NCBI GenBank assembly: GCA_964505195.1
Contig: CAZDGV010000002.1
Span: 62,001-126,000, forward strand
Direction of reading: 5' to 3'
Origin: CAZDGV01 sp964505195
GTDB lineage: Bacteria; Bacteroidota; Bacteroidia; Chitinophagales; Chitinophagaceae
DNA length: 64,000 nt
The notes under the pieces are model-generated. The model was not told the DNA's origin. It saw nothing but the letters and a program-made list of their open reading frames with translations, and made no database searches. Positions 36,223 through 45,271 of this stretch are shown here, piece after piece. A program made the position numbers and the translations under genes. Position 1 is the first letter of the stretch; each line of letters opens with the position of its first letter.

Positions 36223-37674
36223 TTACTTTGAGTAATAAATACGGAGGAACATTCTATATTGGGGATGTGATCCTCCACCGAGTCGCACCCTGCCAAAGGC
36301 AATGGGATTGATGGTTGTTACACCGTAAAGATTGGGAGCATAGGATGCCAGATAAGAAGCCGCAATGCGCAGATCTCTGTTGCGGGTGTTTTTGTTCAAT
36401 ACATTCTGAACAAAGCGTGTGAGCGTTAGCCTATACTCAGCCACGCGGTTACCTGATGCATCGTTGACAAATGTGGGTATGCCATTGAGATAGGCAAGAT
36501 TTAGATTATAAGCCAGACTTCCCTGGAAAGTAGGTATGGCATAGTTAATGCTATCGAATGGTAAAAGCTGATTTCGGCCCGAATCCGTTACGGCATATAC
36601 ATGCAATTGAGGTGGACGAAACATTTGTTCAGTTACCAGAGGACCCTGAAATACTTGTCGCGCAACGAGCTCTGCACGATGCACAATACGGTTTGCTGCG
36701 GTATCTAACCCTCTTATGCGTACCTGAGCCATGGTACCCGGAACACTTTGTATATACACAAAAGGCGAAGGTGCACCATTTACAAAAGAACCTGCCTCAC
36801 CTCGTGAAAAGTTGCGTGTAATTTTGTTGGCATTTGCACTTAGCAAAGCATTAAAAGGGAATACAGAAAGCGTGGTATCAATCACGCCATTCTTTTGAAC
36901 ACGGTAATAAAGATTGATACGGGTGGCTGGATCGGTAAGCGAAATATAATTGAGCGCATTACCGCCGGTAGCCGGATCGGGTACAATGGCTAAGCCATTG
37001 AGAAATGTTTTGAAAGTAGAATCTGAGCGGAATACACCTGAAGAATCCTGATTGAGCAGTTCCTGTGCAAAGCTATTGCTAAGGGGAATGCGTATTTGGT
37101 TAATAACGCTGTCTTTTTTAAAAGCCAAGTATTGCCATTTTGAAAATACGCGTGGTGCAATGGTTGCGGAACCTATTAAATTGGCCGTATTGAAAATGGG
37201 TGATTCAAAAGTTTTATACAAACGCGCTGAAACAAAAGAGGGATCGGTAATACGGTAAACATTAAAACGTATCGGCAAACTGGTATCACCCAATGTTCTA
37301 ATATAGCCGATTGAAAGTACGGCTGAATCGAGGAATAGACTATCTCGCTTATTGGGAAAAGTAAATAAGGCATTGGTTATACCGGGCTGCAAAAAAACAG
37401 CTGCTTCAGTAGTGCCCATCATGGGATCGTTGAGATATCCCAGCACATGTTCGTCTGTTTTAAACAGATAGTTGGTATCTCCATCTAACATGGTGAAGGT
37501 TTCGACCGGCAACAGAAGTGTATCTGTATTCAATAAATCAGTGCCAGGGATAAATTCACTTCCCAGTCGCGTAACATCCAACTTGGTACAAGCATTGAAA
37601 CCAAATGTGAGTAATAATAAAATCAGACCTGTTCTCATTCTCAGTGCCTCGAAGGAAAAGTTCATAGCGTTCAA
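36223..37674 (-). CDS. DUF4270 lipoprotein
   Basis: 483 residues. The lipobox FNAC places the lipid-attached Cys near residue 29 if translation starts at Met1; Met13 (MRTGLILLLL) is an equally good start. The DUF4270 core begins with GSEFIPGTDLLNTDTLLL, and the protein is beta-rich to the end. It is probably exported to the outer membrane. It follows the GT5 N-domain gene after five bases, a pairing I recall as common in Bacteroidota; its function is unknown. Confidence 0.85.
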   Translation of the reverse strand: MNAMNFSFEALRMRTGLILLLLTFGFNACTKLDVTRLGSEFIPGTDLLNTDTLLLPVETFTMLDGDTNYLFKTDEHVLGYLNDPMMGTTEAAVFLQPGITNALFTFPNKRDSLFLDSAVLSIGYIRTLGDTSLPIRFNVYRITDPSFVSARLYKTFESPIFNTANLIGSATIAPRVFSKWQYLAFKKDSVINQIRIPLSNSFAQELLNQDSSGVFRSDSTFKTFLNGLAIVPDPATGGNALNYISLTDPATRINLYYRVQKNGVIDTTLSVFPFNALLSANANKITRNFSRGEAGSFVNGAPSPFVYIQSVPGTMAQVRIRGLDTAANRIVHRAELVARQVFQGPLVTEQMFRPPQLHVYAVTDSGRNQLLPFDSINYAIPTFQGSLAYNLNLAYLNGIPTFVNDASGNRVAEYRLTLTRFVQNVLNKNTRNRDLRIAASYLASYAPNLYGVTTINPIAFGRVRLGGGSHPQYRMFLRIYYSK

Positions 37675-37679
37675 CAGCG

Positions 37680-38498
37680 TTATTTTGAAGAAAGGTCGTT
37701 ATAGAGTTGCAAATAGTCTGTTAAATCAGACGTAGGATCAAAGGATAAAACCTTTTTCCCTTTCACTTTAGCAAATTCTTCAGCAAGTTTTTTATCTACT
37801 TTATCTGCACCAAAGGTAATAGCATTCGCGTAGCTGGCACCACCGCGGAACATGGCAGTGTTGTTCAGCTCCTTGAATACTTCCAGATCTTTTTCTTTGA
37901 TAGAGGCATGAATATTGGCAAGCTTCAGGAAACGGGATCCTAATTTTTCCTTGAACGTATTTTGTCCGATGGTAAAAACTACTTTACTGTTACTGAAAAC
38001 GGGCTCTTTCTTATATGCGGTTGAAAGGTATAAAGGAACCAGACCAGTCATCCAGCCGCTGCAGTGAATGATATCGGGAGGCCAACCGAATTTTTTCACG
38101 GTTTCAAGTGCTCCCTTGCAAAAGAAGATGGTACGAAGATCATTGTCTTCAAACCACTTATTTTGGTCGTCGTGATATATGTGCTTGCGGCGGAAGAAAT
38201 CCTCATTGTCAAGAAAATAGACCTGCAAACGGGCATTGGGAAGAGACGCAACTTTAATTTGAAGTGGATAATCTTCACTATCCACATTCACATTGATGCC
38301 TGAAAGTCGAACCACTTCATGAAGACGGTGTCTTCTTTCATTGATTACCCCAAAGCGTGGCATTATACACCGAACTTCATAGCCACCATCATTCGATTTA
38401 ATGGCTAGTTGGTTTACAATAGAGGAAAAATCGGTTTCCTCCAGATAGGGCGACATTTCACTCGCAATAAATAAAATCCTTTTCTTCGCTGCTACCAT
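37680..38498 (-). CDS. Glycogen/starch synthase N-terminal domain protein (GT5, truncated form)
   Basis: 272 residues that match only the first half of GT5 glycogen synthases: KRILFIASEMSPY at the start, RCIMPRFGVINERRHRL, and PDIIHCSGWMTGLVPLYL. The C-terminal GT-B domain that binds ADP-glucose is absent, and the frame ends cleanly with a normal stop, so this is a family form and not a broken gene. Catalysis as a glycogen synthase seems unlikely. The frame is open to 38525, but the Met at 38498 fits the predicted transcription start better. Confidence 0.85.
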   Translation of the reverse strand: MVAAKKRILFIASEMSPYLEETDFSSIVNQLAIKSNDGGYEVRCIMPRFGVINERRHRLHEVVRLSGINVNVDSEDYPLQIKVASLPNARLQVYFLDNEDFFRRKHIYHDDQNKWFEDNDLRTIFFCKGALETVKKFGWPPDIIHCSGWMTGLVPLYLSTAYKKEPVFSNSKVVFTIGQNTFKEKLGSRFLKLANIHASIKEKDLEVFKELNNTAMFRGGASYANAITFGADKVDKKLAEEFAKVKGKKVLSFDPTSDLTDYLQLYNDLSSK

Positions 38499-38535
38499 GG
38501 TTGAAGATTGAGGTACGATACCCAAAACAGGAGTG

Positions 38536-38543
38536 CAAAGGTA
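38536..38543 (-). promoter_or_regulatory. Putative -7 box for the GT5-like/DUF4270 unit
   Basis: TACCTTTG on the minus strand, an exact TAnnTTTG match. The implied start near 38529 is only four bases before the longest possible start codon (38525) and 31 before the preferred one (38498). Confidence 0.4.
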
Positions 38544-38608
38544 ATGTTATTTTAACGAAAATGTCCGTTTGTTATACCCCATGGGCATGCAGAAAATGAT
38601 GAATCGAG

Positions 38609-38616
38609 TATTTTTG
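38609..38616 (+). promoter_or_regulatory. Putative -7 box for the LPG-synthase-TM/rfaE2 unit
   Basis: TATTTTTG, an exact TAnnTTTG match, 74 bases before the ATG at 38690. It shares a 190-base divergent region with the box at 38536-38543. Confidence 0.35.
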
Positions 38617-38689
38617 GCAGATGTAATGCTTTTTTAAAGAGCCTCTTACAACTCGTTTTTGATCAAATACATACATAACTTGCCCCTGC

Positions 38690-39700
38690 ATGATTAAAAA
38701 ACGCATCATAGCCATAGTTCAGTTCCTGCTCTTTTTGGGGTTAGGACTTTTTTTGGTTTGGTGGATGATCAGGGGAATTGATGCGGACGGATGGATACAA
38801 ATTCGACAATCCTTAAAAAAAGCCAAATACTGGCTTTTCTTACCGGTACTGCTCATCCTGTTGCTCAGCCATTATGTTCGTGCACTCCGCTGGAGTATGC
38901 TCATGGAGCCGCTGGGTTATAAGCCATCGAAATGGAATGTTTTTCATGCAGTGATGATCGGCTACCTGGCCAATCTAGCTTTTCCCCGACTGGGCGAAGT
39001 TTTGAAATGCACCATTTTATCGAAGTATGAACATGCGGCACCTGATAAATTGGTAGGCACCATCGTGGCAGAGCGCGCCATTGATTTGATTTGTTTGCTG
39101 GTAGTTTTCTTGCTCACTTTTTTATCGCAAATGGATGTAGTGGGAACGTATGCCGCAACCCTTTTGAGAGAATGGATGGGCGCCGGTGGTGCATCCTATA
39201 CCCTACAGGCAGTTGTTTACCTTCTGGTTGTAATTGCAGTCCTCTTTTTTGTTTCCAAATGGCTTTTAAAACGTTTTGAAAATATCATTTTCATCCAAAA
39301 AATTAGAACGATTATTGAAGGCGTCGGCAAAGGACTTTTGAGCATTCGATATGTGAAGCACAAAAAAATATTTCTTTTTCAAACACTCCTCATCTGGCTG
39401 CTCTACTTTGCTGCTGCAAGAGTAGGCTTTTATGCTATGGATGAAGTTGCACATTTAGGCTTTGTAGAAGCCCTTTCGATCCTATTTTTCGGAAGTATTG
39501 GCATGATTGTAACGCAGGGCGGATTGGGCGCATACGCTTATGCTGTGCAAGAAACGCTTGTTTGGTATAATATTCCGACGCTTATAGGATTTACCTTTGG
39601 ATGGATCTTATGGATCGCACAAACAGGGGTTATTCTGCTGGGCGGCTTAGTAAGCATGATCCTCCTTCCTCTCATGAATAGAAAACAAGATGAATCATGA
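38690..39700 (+). CDS. Lysylphosphatidylglycerol synthase TM-region (flippase-like) protein
   Basis: 336 residues with about eight membrane helices. Family features are HYVRALRWSMLMEPLG after helix 2, the AFPRLGEVLKCTIL motif, IVAERAIDLICLL, and GGLGAYAYAV in the last third. Proteins of this fold without the MprF catalytic domain are thought to flip lipids or support membrane lipid traffic. The aminoacyl-transfer domain is absent. It overlaps rfaE2 by four bases (ATGA), suggesting a shared envelope role. Confidence 0.88.
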   Translation: MIKKRIIAIVQFLLFLGLGLFLVWWMIRGIDADGWIQIRQSLKKAKYWLFLPVLLILLLSHYVRALRWSMLMEPLGYKPSKWNVFHAVMIGYLANLAFPRLGEVLKCTILSKYEHAAPDKLVGTIVAERAIDLICLLVVFLLTFLSQMDVVGTYAATLLREWMGAGGASYTLQAVVYLLVVIAVLFFVSKWLLKRFENIIFIQKIRTIIEGVGKGLLSIRYVKHKKIFLFQTLLIWLLYFAAARVGFYAMDEVAHLGFVEALSILFFGSIGMIVTQGGLGAYAYAVQETLVWYNIPTLIGFTFGWILWIAQTGVILLGGLVSMILLPLMNRKQDES

Positions 39701-40185
39701 ACACCAAACAACATAATCAGCAAAAAATACTGAATGAAGATACTTTATTGCCCACCCTGGAACGTCTTCGAAAATTTGGCAAGAAAATAGTGTTTACCAA
39801 TGGTTGTTTCGACATTCTTCATCCGGGACATATTCATACACTCCAGGAAGCAGCAGCCTTAGGAGATTATCTGTTGGTTGCTATCAATAGCGATGCTTCC
39901 GTAAAGAGATTAAAAGGCACTGACAGACCGGTGAACACACAAGATGCACGAGCACTTGTAATGGCTGCTCTTTCAATGGTAGATGGAGTATGCATATTTG
40001 ATGAAGACACTCCCCTACAGCTAATTCAAAAATTACTGCCTGATGTATTGGTAAAGGGCGGGGATTATCAACCTCATGAAGTGGTTGGATCAGCAGAAGT
40101 AAACGCCCATGGCGGAAAAGTTGTGACCATTCCATACCTGGAGGGTTATTCTACAACTTCTTTGATTGATCAAATAAAGAGCTGA
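39697..40185 (+). CDS. rfaE2: D-glycero-beta-D-manno-heptose-1-phosphate adenylyltransferase
   Basis: Nucleotidyltransferase of 162 residues that activates heptose-1-phosphate to ADP-heptose for the LPS core. The CTP-transferase fold motif is FTNGCFDILHPGHIHTL, whose HxGH loop (HPGH) binds ATP, and GGDYQPHEVVG follows. The kinase half (RfaE1) found in fused HldE is absent here and must be elsewhere if the pathway is complete. It starts four bases inside the upstream flippase-like gene. Confidence 0.93.
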   Translation: MNTKQHNQQKILNEDTLLPTLERLRKFGKKIVFTNGCFDILHPGHIHTLQEAAALGDYLLVAINSDASVKRLKGTDRPVNTQDARALVMAALSMVDGVCIFDEDTPLQLIQKLLPDVLVKGGDYQPHEVVGSAEVNAHGGKVVTIPYLEGYSTTSLIDQIKS

Positions 40186-40220
40186 TCAATCGCAGCTTTA
40201 AAAATCCGTTCTCCGAAACT

Positions 40221-40228
40221 TAACTTTG
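40221..40228 (+). promoter_or_regulatory. Putative promoter for ppk1-ppx
   Basis: TAACTTTG, an exact -7 match, 46 bases before the ATG, with TTTA (one mismatch from TTTG) 20 bases upstream. This is one of the few cases with a plausible -33 partner. Confidence 0.45.
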
Positions 40229-40274
40229 AAAATTTAAGAAGCGGTGTACTTTTAAGACATCCAATTCTATTTGC

Positions 40275-42380
40275 ATGCAAAAACTAAAGTTTAATCCTCG
40301 GGATATCAGCTGGCTTTCTTTTAACGCACGCGTATTGCAAGAAGCAAATGATCCTTCTGTTCCACTGCGGGAAAGAGTGCGCTTTCTGGGTATTTTTTCT
40401 AATAACCTCGATGAGTTTTTTCGCGTGCGCGTGGCTACCCTAAAAAGAATGGTTGAATTCAGTGGAAAAGCGAAGAAAGTAATGCATCTCGAAAAAAATG
40501 CAGCACAAATTTTAGAACGCATTCAGGATATTGTACTAGAACAGCAAAACGAATTCAACCGCATTTGGAATCACATTCAGAGTGAGCTTAAAAGAGAAAA
40601 GATTCATCTCGTCAATGAAAAACAACTGAACGCAGAGCAAAAGAAATACGTAGAATCATTTTTCGATGAGCAGGTACGGCAAGATGTTATTCCACTCATG
40701 ATTGAGAGCAACCCGCAGTTCCCCTATCTGCGTGAAAGATCGCTCTACCTTGCAGTAGCTATGAGCCAGCGTGCCAACGCTTATAAGAAGAAGTATGCCT
40801 TAATTGAGGTGCCGCATCGCAATAACAGACGGTTTGTGCTGTTACCATCCAAACCCGGATCATTTTCGATTATTTTAATGGAAGATGTGATCAGACATTG
40901 TTTGCCAAAAATCTTCTCCTTTCTTGGCTACAATCAATATACCGCTCACATTATTAAGGTAACAAAGGACGCGGAAATTGATATGGACAGTGATGTTAGC
41001 TCTTCGTTTGTACAGAAAATTGAAAAGGGACTTAAAAATCGCAGGAAAGGGAAAGCCGTACGCTTTATATACGATAAAGAAATGGATGCAGGGTTACTGG
41101 AGTATCTGATCCGACGGATGAACATTTCAAGAAAAGACACCATCATTCCCGGTGGACGCATCCACAACTTCAGGCATTTCATGGACTTTCCAAAGGAGGT
41201 ATTCCGTAAAAAAAGTGAAAGGAAGAGACCATTTACACATCCCGCGTTAAAAAATACATTGCGTGTTACGGATGTTATTCTAAAAAAAGAATTGCTATTA
41301 CATTTCCCTTACCATTCTTTTGACACCATCATTGACATGCTCCGTGAGGCTGCGATGGATCCGGATGTTACAGAAATAAAAATTACAGCTTATCGCTTAG
41401 CGGAAAACTCAAAAGTGATCAACGCACTCATTAACGCCGCCCGTAACGGAAAAAAAGTGACGGTAATGCTTGAGCTGAGAGCAAGATTTGATGAAGAAGC
41501 CAACCTTGAATGGAAAGATAAACTAGAGCTGGAAGGCGTAAAAGTTCTTATTGGCGTTCCGCATTTGAAAGTACATGCCAAATTGTGCTTAATCAAAAAG
41601 CGAATCAAAAACAAAACCATTCAATATGGATTTGTAAGCACCGGAAACCTGAATGAAAGTACAGCAAAGCTATATGGCGACCATTGTTTAATTACCGGCA
41701 ACAGAAATATCATGGCCGATATCAATCGGATTTTTAGCTTTCTGGAAAGACCCTTGCCAAGTAGGTTTAAATTGCTGCGTCAGTGCAAAACGCTGCTTGT
41801 TTCACCGTTTGCCATGCGCCGAGCGATGGCAGACATGATTGAGCAGGAAATAAAGAATGTAAACAAAAAAATACCAGCTTCCATCACAGCCAAATTAAAC
41901 AGTTTATCTGACCAAATGCTGATCACCAAACTTTACGAAGCAGCAAAAGCAGGTGTGCAAGTCAATCTCATCGTCCGGGGTATTTTCAGTATGCGTATAG
42001 GGAATGATAAGCTGAAGAAAACACCAAAAGCAATCAGCATTGTAGATCAATATTTGGAGCATAGCAGAGTGTTGATATTTGAGCAGGCGGGTAAGCCTAA
42101 AGTTTATATATCTTCGGCCGACTGGATGGTTCGCAACCTAGATCATCGAATTGAGGCAGCAGTTGAAATCACAGATGCATCGCTTAAAAAGGAGCTGATC
42201 GATTGTATGAATATTCAACTGAACGATAACGTGAAAGCGCGCAAACTTGACAATGATCTGGAGAACCATTATGTACGATCAAAAGGTAAAAAACTTAGAT
42301 CGCAGATTGAAATTTATCATTACCTGAATGCAAAAACGCTGAATCAAATTGAAGCTGGCCGCCATCGACATAGGAAGTAA
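40275..42380 (+). CDS. ppk1: Polyphosphate kinase 1
   Basis: Reversibly builds polyphosphate from ATP. 701 residues with the N, H, C1 and C2 domain order of PPK1. The autophosphorylated His is His434 in VHAK, and the second essential His is His596 in YLEHSR. STGNLNESTAKLYGD and the N-terminal SWLSFNARVLQEA are further landmarks. It overlaps ppx by 32 bases, so synthesis and breakdown enzymes are made from one message. Confidence 0.96.
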   Translation: MQKLKFNPRDISWLSFNARVLQEANDPSVPLRERVRFLGIFSNNLDEFFRVRVATLKRMVEFSGKAKKVMHLEKNAAQILERIQDIVLEQQNEFNRIWNHIQSELKREKIHLVNEKQLNAEQKKYVESFFDEQVRQDVIPLMIESNPQFPYLRERSLYLAVAMSQRANAYKKKYALIEVPHRNNRRFVLLPSKPGSFSIILMEDVIRHCLPKIFSFLGYNQYTAHIIKVTKDAEIDMDSDVSSSFVQKIEKGLKNRRKGKAVRFIYDKEMDAGLLEYLIRRMNISRKDTIIPGGRIHNFRHFMDFPKEVFRKKSERKRPFTHPALKNTLRVTDVILKKELLLHFPYHSFDTIIDMLREAAMDPDVTEIKITAYRLAENSKVINALINAARNGKKVTVMLELRARFDEEANLEWKDKLELEGVKVLIGVPHLKVHAKLCLIKKRIKNKTIQYGFVSTGNLNESTAKLYGDHCLITGNRNIMADINRIFSFLERPLPSRFKLLRQCKTLLVSPFAMRRAMADMIEQEIKNVNKKIPASITAKLNSLSDQMLITKLYEAAKAGVQVNLIVRGIFSMRIGNDKLKKTPKAISIVDQYLEHSRVLIFEQAGKPKVYISSADWMVRNLDHRIEAAVEITDASLKKELIDCMNIQLNDNVKARKLDNDLENHYVRSKGKKLRSQIEIYHYLNAKTLNQIEAGRHRHRK

Positions 42381-43245
42381 TGCTGCTCGACTACTCATCA
42401 CCGAAGTAACCAATGATGATCCCAAAAATCCAGAGTTTACCAAACTCAATTTAGTGCGTGTTCCGTTGCGACTGGGATTTGATGTTTTTGAAACCGGAGA
42501 AATTTCAAAAGGGAAAATTAATATGCTGATGGAGACCATCAAAGCATATAAACATCTGCTGAGCATTTATGAAGTAAAACATACTATCGTTTGCGCCACA
42601 TCCGCTATGCGCGATGCAAAAAACGCTTCGGATATTATTCGAAAAGTGAAACTGGAAACAGGTATTGAAATAAAGGTGATCAGCGGCAGCGATGAGGCAA
42701 GTTTTATTTACGAAAACCATATTGCCGAAAATTTAGCCGCAGATCATTCCTACCTATATATTGATGTTGGTGGCGGCAGTACTGAACTTACTTTTTTTGC
42801 CGAAGGGGAACTGGAGTTTAAGGAATCCTTCAATATCGGCACCATCCGACTGCTAAAAAATCAGGTTTCAGAAAAACAATGGGATGAAATGAAAGAATTC
42901 ATCAAACTGAGCACTAAAGCACATAAGGACATTATAGCAATTGGATCGGGCGGAAACATCAATAAAATCTTTTCCTTATCTAAGCGAAAGGAAGGCAAGC
43001 CTCTAAGTATTGATCTGCTACGAGACTATTACAAGGAATTCAGCAATTTTTCCGTGGCAGAGAGAATCATCCGCTATAAACTTCGTGAAGATCGGGCAGA
43101 TGTAATTGTACCCGCACTGCAGATTTACATTAATACTATGCGCTGGGCCGGCGCAGAAGAGATATACGTACCAAAGATCGGCTTGGCAGATGGACTAATT
43201 CAACTGCTTTATAATGCCGTTCAAAACAAGAAGCCGATTTTCTGA
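42349..43245 (+). CDS. ppx: Exopolyphosphatase (Ppx/GppA family)
   Basis: Actin-fold phosphatase of 298 residues, single-module form without the C-terminal HD domain of E. coli Ppx. The phosphate loops are AIDIGSNAARLLI (residues 5-17) and YIDVGGGSTELT. It may cut polyphosphate or (p)ppGpp. The start is a TTG at 42349: an in-frame TGA ends at 42342 and no ATG or GTG lies before the conserved N-terminus. It lies inside the end of ppk1, so translation is probably coupled and kept low. Confidence 0.9.
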   Translation: MKLAAIDIGSNAARLLITEVTNDDPKNPEFTKLNLVRVPLRLGFDVFETGEISKGKINMLMETIKAYKHLLSIYEVKHTIVCATSAMRDAKNASDIIRKVKLETGIEIKVISGSDEASFIYENHIAENLAADHSYLYIDVGGGSTELTFFAEGELEFKESFNIGTIRLLKNQVSEKQWDEMKEFIKLSTKAHKDIIAIGSGGNINKIFSLSKRKEGKPLSIDLLRDYYKEFSNFSVAERIIRYKLREDRADVIVPALQIYINTMRWAGAEEIYVPKIGLADGLIQLLYNAVQNKKPIF

Positions 43246-43312
43246 TAAGTTTTTCAATGACCGCGTTTAGATACATAGTACTGTAATTTACACCACATTG
43301 AACCTGACGGCC

Positions 43313-43320
43313 TATTTTTG
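43313..43320 (+). promoter_or_regulatory. Putative -7 box for the BtuB-like receptor gene
   Basis: TATTTTTG, an exact TAnnTTTG match, 23 bases before the ATG at 43344. The predicted leader is about 17 bases. Confidence 0.4.
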
Positions 43321-43343
43321 CAACTTTCATAATATTTGCGTGG

Positions 43344-45260
43344 ATGAAACTGACCACTGTATCGAGTATCCTGTTTTTTATCGCTGCGCCTTCCTTGATG
43401 GCACAATCCAATGAAATTGAACTGGATCCCGTAACCGTAACCACGTCTCTTGCCGAAGTAAAATCATCTAAAACGGGAAGAAATTTGATTATAGTAAGCG
43501 GTACACAGCTACGTCAAATGCCAGTTCATTCTGTAGATGAGCTGTTACGCTATTTACCGGGTATAGAAGTACAAAGTCGGGGCCCCATGGGCGTACAAAG
43601 CAATATTACCCTTCGAGGCGGAACCTTTCAGCAGGTGTTGATACTTCTAGATGGCATTCGATTAAACGATCCACTAACCGGGCATTTCAACTCATATATC
43701 CCCATCGCACCGAATGAAATAGATCGAATAGAGATTTTAAAAGGTGCTTCATCCGCTATTCATGGAACCGAAGCAGTAGGTGGCATAGTGCATATCATCA
43801 CTAAAAGTTTTGCAGCTAAAACAAATCGGACTGAAAGAAAAATCACAGGAGCCGCCACAATTGGAGAATATGGACTTTTAAATGTACATGCTGGTGCTTT
43901 TTGGCAAAAAAACAAGACGGCCTTTTCCGGTGGCATCATGCGCAATGCGGCCAACGGCCAACCACAACGGGGAACCAATGGCTTTTTTAATTTGAATACC
44001 ATTTCTGCGTCTTTAAAACATCATTTTAATGCACATTGGAGCATTGCAGCAAGGAGCTCGCTAGATCATCGTGATTTTTCCGCCCAAAACTTTTTCACTA
44101 CCCTCCTTTCGGATACTGCTACCGAAACCGTAAGCTCCAACTGGAATCATCTCCAAATCTCCTATCAAAAGTCAAATCACCGATTATCGGCAGATATTGG
44201 TTTTAAGCAAGCAAAAGATGAATTCAGAATTAGGAAATCTGCGCCGTCCAACTTAAATCGCTCGCAATTACTTCAGTTGCTTTTACAACATGAGATGAAA
44301 TTCGATGATAAAACAAGTCTAACTTATGGTGCACAAACTTTGCTTCGAACCATTCGTTCTAACGATCGCGGCAATCATCAGGTGCATCAGTCTGCCGTCT
44401 TTATAACGCTACAGCATCAGTATAAGCATTGGCAATTGAACCCCGCAGTTCGACTCGACTATCACGAAAAGGCCGGCTGGGAGCTCGTTCCTCAAATCAA
44501 TCTTTCTTACAAATCGGGAAATATACAATGGCGCGGAATGGCAGGAAAAACAACACGTGATGCAGATTTTACAGAAAGATTCAACAACTTCCAACGCAAT
44601 CCGGTTCCCTCCGGTAATCGAGTAGGTAATCCGAACCTGTATGCAGAAACGTCTTTTAGCTATGAATTGGGGGCAGATTACTTTCTAAACAATGCGCTCA
44701 AAGTATCAGCCACATGGTTTCAACGCTTTCATGATGGCTTAATCGATTGGGTGCGTACTCCCTTCGCTCAAATGCCGAGAACCGAAAATTTGATGCCGGG
44801 AGGCATTTACTTTTTATCGAAGAATATTGGACGTGTTAACTCGTATGGAGCAGAAGTGGATTTTCAATACCAGCAACAAATTAATGAAAACCATTACCTG
44901 CAATTCAGTACTGGTGCAATTACCATGCGCAGCAAGTCGAATGACTCCATCCCTTCCCTCTATATATCCAATCACGCGCAACTGCTAACTAATTTCAGTA
45001 TTCTCTATCGCTATAAATCGCTCTCTTTTTCAGCGAATGGCCTGTGTAAGAAGAGACGCCCGCAGATTGCTTCCAGTATTGACGCAGAAATCAGCAGGTC
45101 TTATACAGTGATCAATCTGCGTATAGAAAAAAGTATCGCGAAAGGAAAAATCAGCACATTCGTACAAGCTGATAACATTTTCAATGTGCGTTATCAGGAT
45201 ATTTTGGGAAGCATGATGCCGAGGAGATGGTGGATGAGCGGAATCAAACTAACTTTATAA
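43344..45260 (+). CDS. TonB-dependent receptor, BtuB/cobalamin-receptor-like
   Basis: 638 residues. A signal peptide (1-20, cut after LMA) is followed by a short TonB box (DPVTVTTS) and a plug with LRYLPGIEVQSRG, NITLRGGTFQQVLILLDG and IEILKGASSAIHGTEAVGG. The barrel is shorter than in SusC-like proteins, closer to vitamin B12 or siderophore receptors. It lacks the CarboxypepD_reg domain present in the receptor at 20121. No cobalamin riboswitch or transport genes are seen nearby, so the substrate is open. The ALDH7 gene follows after 11 bases. Confidence 0.9.
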   Translation: MKLTTVSSILFFIAAPSLMAQSNEIELDPVTVTTSLAEVKSSKTGRNLIIVSGTQLRQMPVHSVDELLRYLPGIEVQSRGPMGVQSNITLRGGTFQQVLILLDGIRLNDPLTGHFNSYIPIAPNEIDRIEILKGASSAIHGTEAVGGIVHIITKSFAAKTNRTERKITGAATIGEYGLLNVHAGAFWQKNKTAFSGGIMRNAANGQPQRGTNGFFNLNTISASLKHHFNAHWSIAARSSLDHRDFSAQNFFTTLLSDTATETVSSNWNHLQISYQKSNHRLSADIGFKQAKDEFRIRKSAPSNLNRSQLLQLLLQHEMKFDDKTSLTYGAQTLLRTIRSNDRGNHQVHQSAVFITLQHQYKHWQLNPAVRLDYHEKAGWELVPQINLSYKSGNIQWRGMAGKTTRDADFTERFNNFQRNPVPSGNRVGNPNLYAETSFSYELGADYFLNNALKVSATWFQRFHDGLIDWVRTPFAQMPRTENLMPGGIYFLSKNIGRVNSYGAEVDFQYQQQINENHYLQFSTGAITMRSKSNDSIPSLYISNHAQLLTNFSILYRYKSLSFSANGLCKKRRPQIASSIDAEISRSYTVINLRIEKSIAKGKISTFVQADNIFNVRYQDILGSMMPRRWWMSGIKLTL

Positions 45261-45271
45261 AAATTTCAAAC

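Noticed and set aside
42500..43245. ppx as a truncated pseudogene because it is shorter than E. coli Ppx
   Set aside because: Both phosphate loops and a clean end are present; single-module Ppx/GppA proteins of about 300 residues are a normal form.
43246..43343. Cobalamin riboswitch before the BtuB-like receptor
   Set aside because: The region is 98 bases and shows no B12-box-like conserved core; a -7 box is present instead.
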